NCBI RefSeq assembly: GCF_003148475.1
Contig: NZ_QGGG01000020.1
Coordinates: forward strand, 1 to 64,000
Direction: 5' to 3'
From: Pseudaminobacter salicylatoxidans
GTDB taxonomy: Bacteria; Pseudomonadota; Alphaproteobacteria; Rhizobiales; Rhizobiaceae
DNA length: 64,000 nucleotides
Shown: piece after piece, positions 62,601 through 64,000 of the stretch
How the letters are laid out: each line of letters opens with the position of its first letter
Numbering within the stretch: the stretch's first letter is position 1
Position numbers and translations under genes: made by a program
The notes under the pieces: generated by a model
Databases searched by the model: none
Seen by the model: only the letters and a program-made list of their open reading frames with translations
What the model was told of the DNA's origin: nothing

Positions 62601-63358
62601 GGCTGGCCGAGTTCCCCGCGCATGATGCCTGGAAATTTTTGCCGGAAGGAGCGGGCAAGATCGCTCATAACCTGCGGGCTGCGGCTTTCGCGGGGGATGC
62701 GAATATCGAAATAGCCCTGCACATGCGCCGGACGCGCCGAAAGCAGGATGATGCGATCGGACAGCATCAGCGCCTCGCGCACATTGTGGGTCACCATCAG
62801 GGCCGTGGTCGGGCGGGCCGACCAGACCGCAAGCACCAGATAGCGCAACCGCTCGGCCGTCTGTTCGTCGAGCGAGACGAAGGGCTCGTCGAGAAACAGC
62901 ATCGCCGGCTCGATGGCGAAGGCGCGGGCGACCGCGACCCGCCGCGCCAGCCCCAGCGACAGTTCCGACGGGTAGAGCGAACGCATCTGCGACAGGCCAA
63001 GGCTGTCGAACAGCGGCGTCAGGTCGGTGTCGCGCATGTCCTTCGGCAGAGCCAGCCGGACATTCTGCTCCACCGTGCGCCAGGGCAGCAGGATGGGTTC
63101 CTGAAACACGGCGGCGATGCGGCTACTTTCGTTGCGCGGCAACTGGAAGGAGCCGGTGAAATCGGTGTCGAGGCCGAGCAGGATGCGCAAGGTGGTGGTC
63201 TTGCCGCAGCCGGACGGGCCGACCAGGCAGGCGAATTCGTCCCGCCGCACCTCGAAAGCCAGATCCTTCAGCGCCGTCATCGACACGCCTTCCGAGGAGC
63301 GGAACGTCTTTTCGGCGATGTCCACCCTAAGCGGGGCGGCGGCGCCAACGGGTTGCAT
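62597..63358 (-). CDS. ABC transporter ATPase, quinoprotein-associated (NitT/TauT-like)
   Basis: 253 aa. Walker A VGPSGCGKTT, Q-loop FQEPILLPW, Walker B MLFLDEPFVSLD, H-loop VTHNVREA. The signature is unusual: LSLGLARR rather than LSGGxxQR. Start ATG 63358 (MQPVGAAAP) is preferred over TTG 63367. It overlaps the permease gene by about 32 nt. Substrate unknown; the position implies use by the XoxF system. Confidence 0.85.
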   Translation of the reverse strand: MQPVGAAAPLRVDIAEKTFRSSEGVSMTALKDLAFEVRRDEFACLVGPSGCGKTTTLRILLGLDTDFTGSFQLPRNESSRIAAVFQEPILLPWRTVEQNVRLALPKDMRDTDLTPLFDSLGLSQMRSLYPSELSLGLARRVAVARAFAIEPAMLFLDEPFVSLDEQTAERLRYLVLAVWSARPTTALMVTHNVREALMLSDRIILLSARPAHVQGYFDIRIPRESRSPQVMSDLARSFRQKFPGIMRGELGQP

Positions 63359-64000
63359 ATCGTTCAAAGGGCTGCACCAGAAGAAGCTCGATGAGAAGCA
63401 TCACCGCCACGAAAGCCAGCGTGTAGGCCAGGATCGCGGCGACGTCGAAAAGCTGGAAATAAAGGTGGATCTGGAAACCGACGCCATTGGATCGGCCAAG
63501 CAGTTCCACCACCAGCACGATCTTCCAGATCAACGCGATGCCGGAGCGCGCGGCGGCGGCGAAATAGGGCTGCAGTTGCGGCAGCAGGACGTGGCGCAGC
63601 CGGTCGAGCGTGCTGAAGCGATAGACGGAGGCCATCTCGCCAAAGCGCGGATCGAGCGCGCGCGCACCCTCGCGCATCGTCACCACGACGGTCGGTATCT
63701 TGTTCACGGCCACCGCTCCTATGGCCGCCACCTCGTTGAGCCCGAACCAGATATAGGCGAGCACGATGATGACCAGCGCCGGGATGTTCAGGAAGAGGAT
63801 GACCCAGGCGTTGAAAAACCGGTCGGCGCGCCTGTACATGCCCAGCAATATGCCGATCGCCGAGCCGATTGCCATGGCAAGCACGAAGGCCGCCACGACG
63901 CGCGCGAGCGTGATGGCCAGATTGTAGGGCAGTTCGCCGTTCACCGTGTCCTTGACCAGCACGGTCCAGACCTGATGCGGCGTGGGAAAGGCCCGGCTCG
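63327..64000 (-). CDS. ABC transporter permease (NitT/TauT-like), C-terminal part
   Basis: At least 224 residues; the N-terminus lies beyond the window. The frame runs to 64000 (FPTPHQVWTVLVKDTVNGEL precedes the first track-like ATG), so no start is visible. Several transmembrane helices and an EAA-like loop (ARALDPRFGEMASVYRFS) fit SsuC/TauC permeases. It pairs with the ATPase downstream; a substrate-binding gene may lie farther upstream. Confidence 0.85.
   Translation of the reverse strand, partial: SRAFPTPHQVWTVLVKDTVNGELPYNLAITLARVVAAFVLAMAIGSAIGILLGMYRRADRFFNAWVILFLNIPALVIIVLAYIWFGLNEVAAIGAVAVNKIPTVVVTMREGARALDPRFGEMASVYRFSTLDRLRHVLLPQLQPYFAAAARSGIALIWKIVLVVELLGRSNGVGFQIHLYFQLFDVAAILAYTLAFVAVMLLIELLLVQPFERYATRWRRRPA

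Noticed and set aside
1-64000. tRNA, rRNA, CRISPR, integrase or transposase genes
   Set aside because: No cloverleaf with a GGTTC-A-A arm, no direct-repeat/spacer array and no recognisable recombinase were seen by eye; a covariance-model search would be needed to be certain for small RNAs.

Overview
The window (about 62% GC overall) comes from an alphaproteobacterial chromosome, most likely Rhizobiales of the Mesorhizobium/Phyllobacteriaceae type. The evidence is the ChoXWV choline importer, the PetP/PetR regulator pair, the petABC cytochrome bc1 operon, the MoxR-DUF58-DUF4159 operon, the DUF1285-nudix-cca operon, and dispersed palindromes of the 'gagcatgat...ccgaaaaccggtttcc' type that are common in these genomes. 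I see no rRNA, tRNA, CRISPR array, prophage or insertion sequence. The species is not determined.

Layout. 1-8.1 kb: the start of fhs (formate-THF ligase), a DUF2333 membrane protein, the choXWV importer, a small hydrolase and a large autotransporter. 8.1-15.3 kb: a repeat-rich gap, then a leftward operon of MoxR ATPase, DUF58 and two large BatA-like/DUF4159 membrane proteins. 15.4-18 kb: DUF1285, CoA-type nudix hydrolase and CCA-adding enzyme. 18-22 kb: DUF1059, a secreted esterase, hemF, a small unknown, soxR with a textbook SoxR promoter, and trmL. 22-27 kb: a structured leader with a 15-codon ORF, a hypothetical gene and a heterodimeric ABC exporter. 27-30.6 kb: petABC and apt. 30.8-44.2 kb: mainly leftward housekeeping genes (two MaoC hydratases, CorA, CbiZ, YchF, Pth, L25, a DEAD-box helicase, Prs, a lipoprotein, an M24 homologue, PgeF, MidA, Lgt). 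44.4-51.9 kb: UbiK, YbjN, CsaA, sensor kinase/PetR/PetP, IlvE, two small membrane or secreted proteins and an MBL hydrolase. 51.9-64 kb: a methylotrophy region with pqqABCDE, a rhodanese-like PQQ-associated protein, xoxJ, xoxG, xoxF, a divergent small secreted Cys protein, a SoxYZ-like carrier, a quinoprotein-relay metallohydrolase and an ABC transporter that runs off the end.

How the genes work together. The right-hand 12 kb forms a lanthanide-type (XoxF) methanol oxidation module with its own cofactor synthesis, cytochrome partner and accessory relay proteins. fhs at the other end can feed formate into folate-bound C1 units. XoxF lies downstream of a roughly 230-bp AT-rich island that contrasts sharply with the surrounding genome and is shared with a divergent secreted protein. 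Electrons from quinoprotein oxidation would enter through XoxG; petABC encodes the bc1 complex, and the PetR/PetP regulators sit 20 kb away.

Most notable unexplained signals: (1) a SoxR box in an exact soxS-like promoter that points away from soxR and antisense into trmL, toward the ABC exporter operon; (2) a 15-codon, well-initiated ORF enclosed by a 9-bp stem upstream of that exporter; (3) a hairpin that buries the Shine-Dalgarno of a small secreted protein; (4) the AT island of xoxF; (5) hairpins after the first gene of choX-choW, pqqA-pqqB and xoxF-xoxG, which look like expression-step elements.
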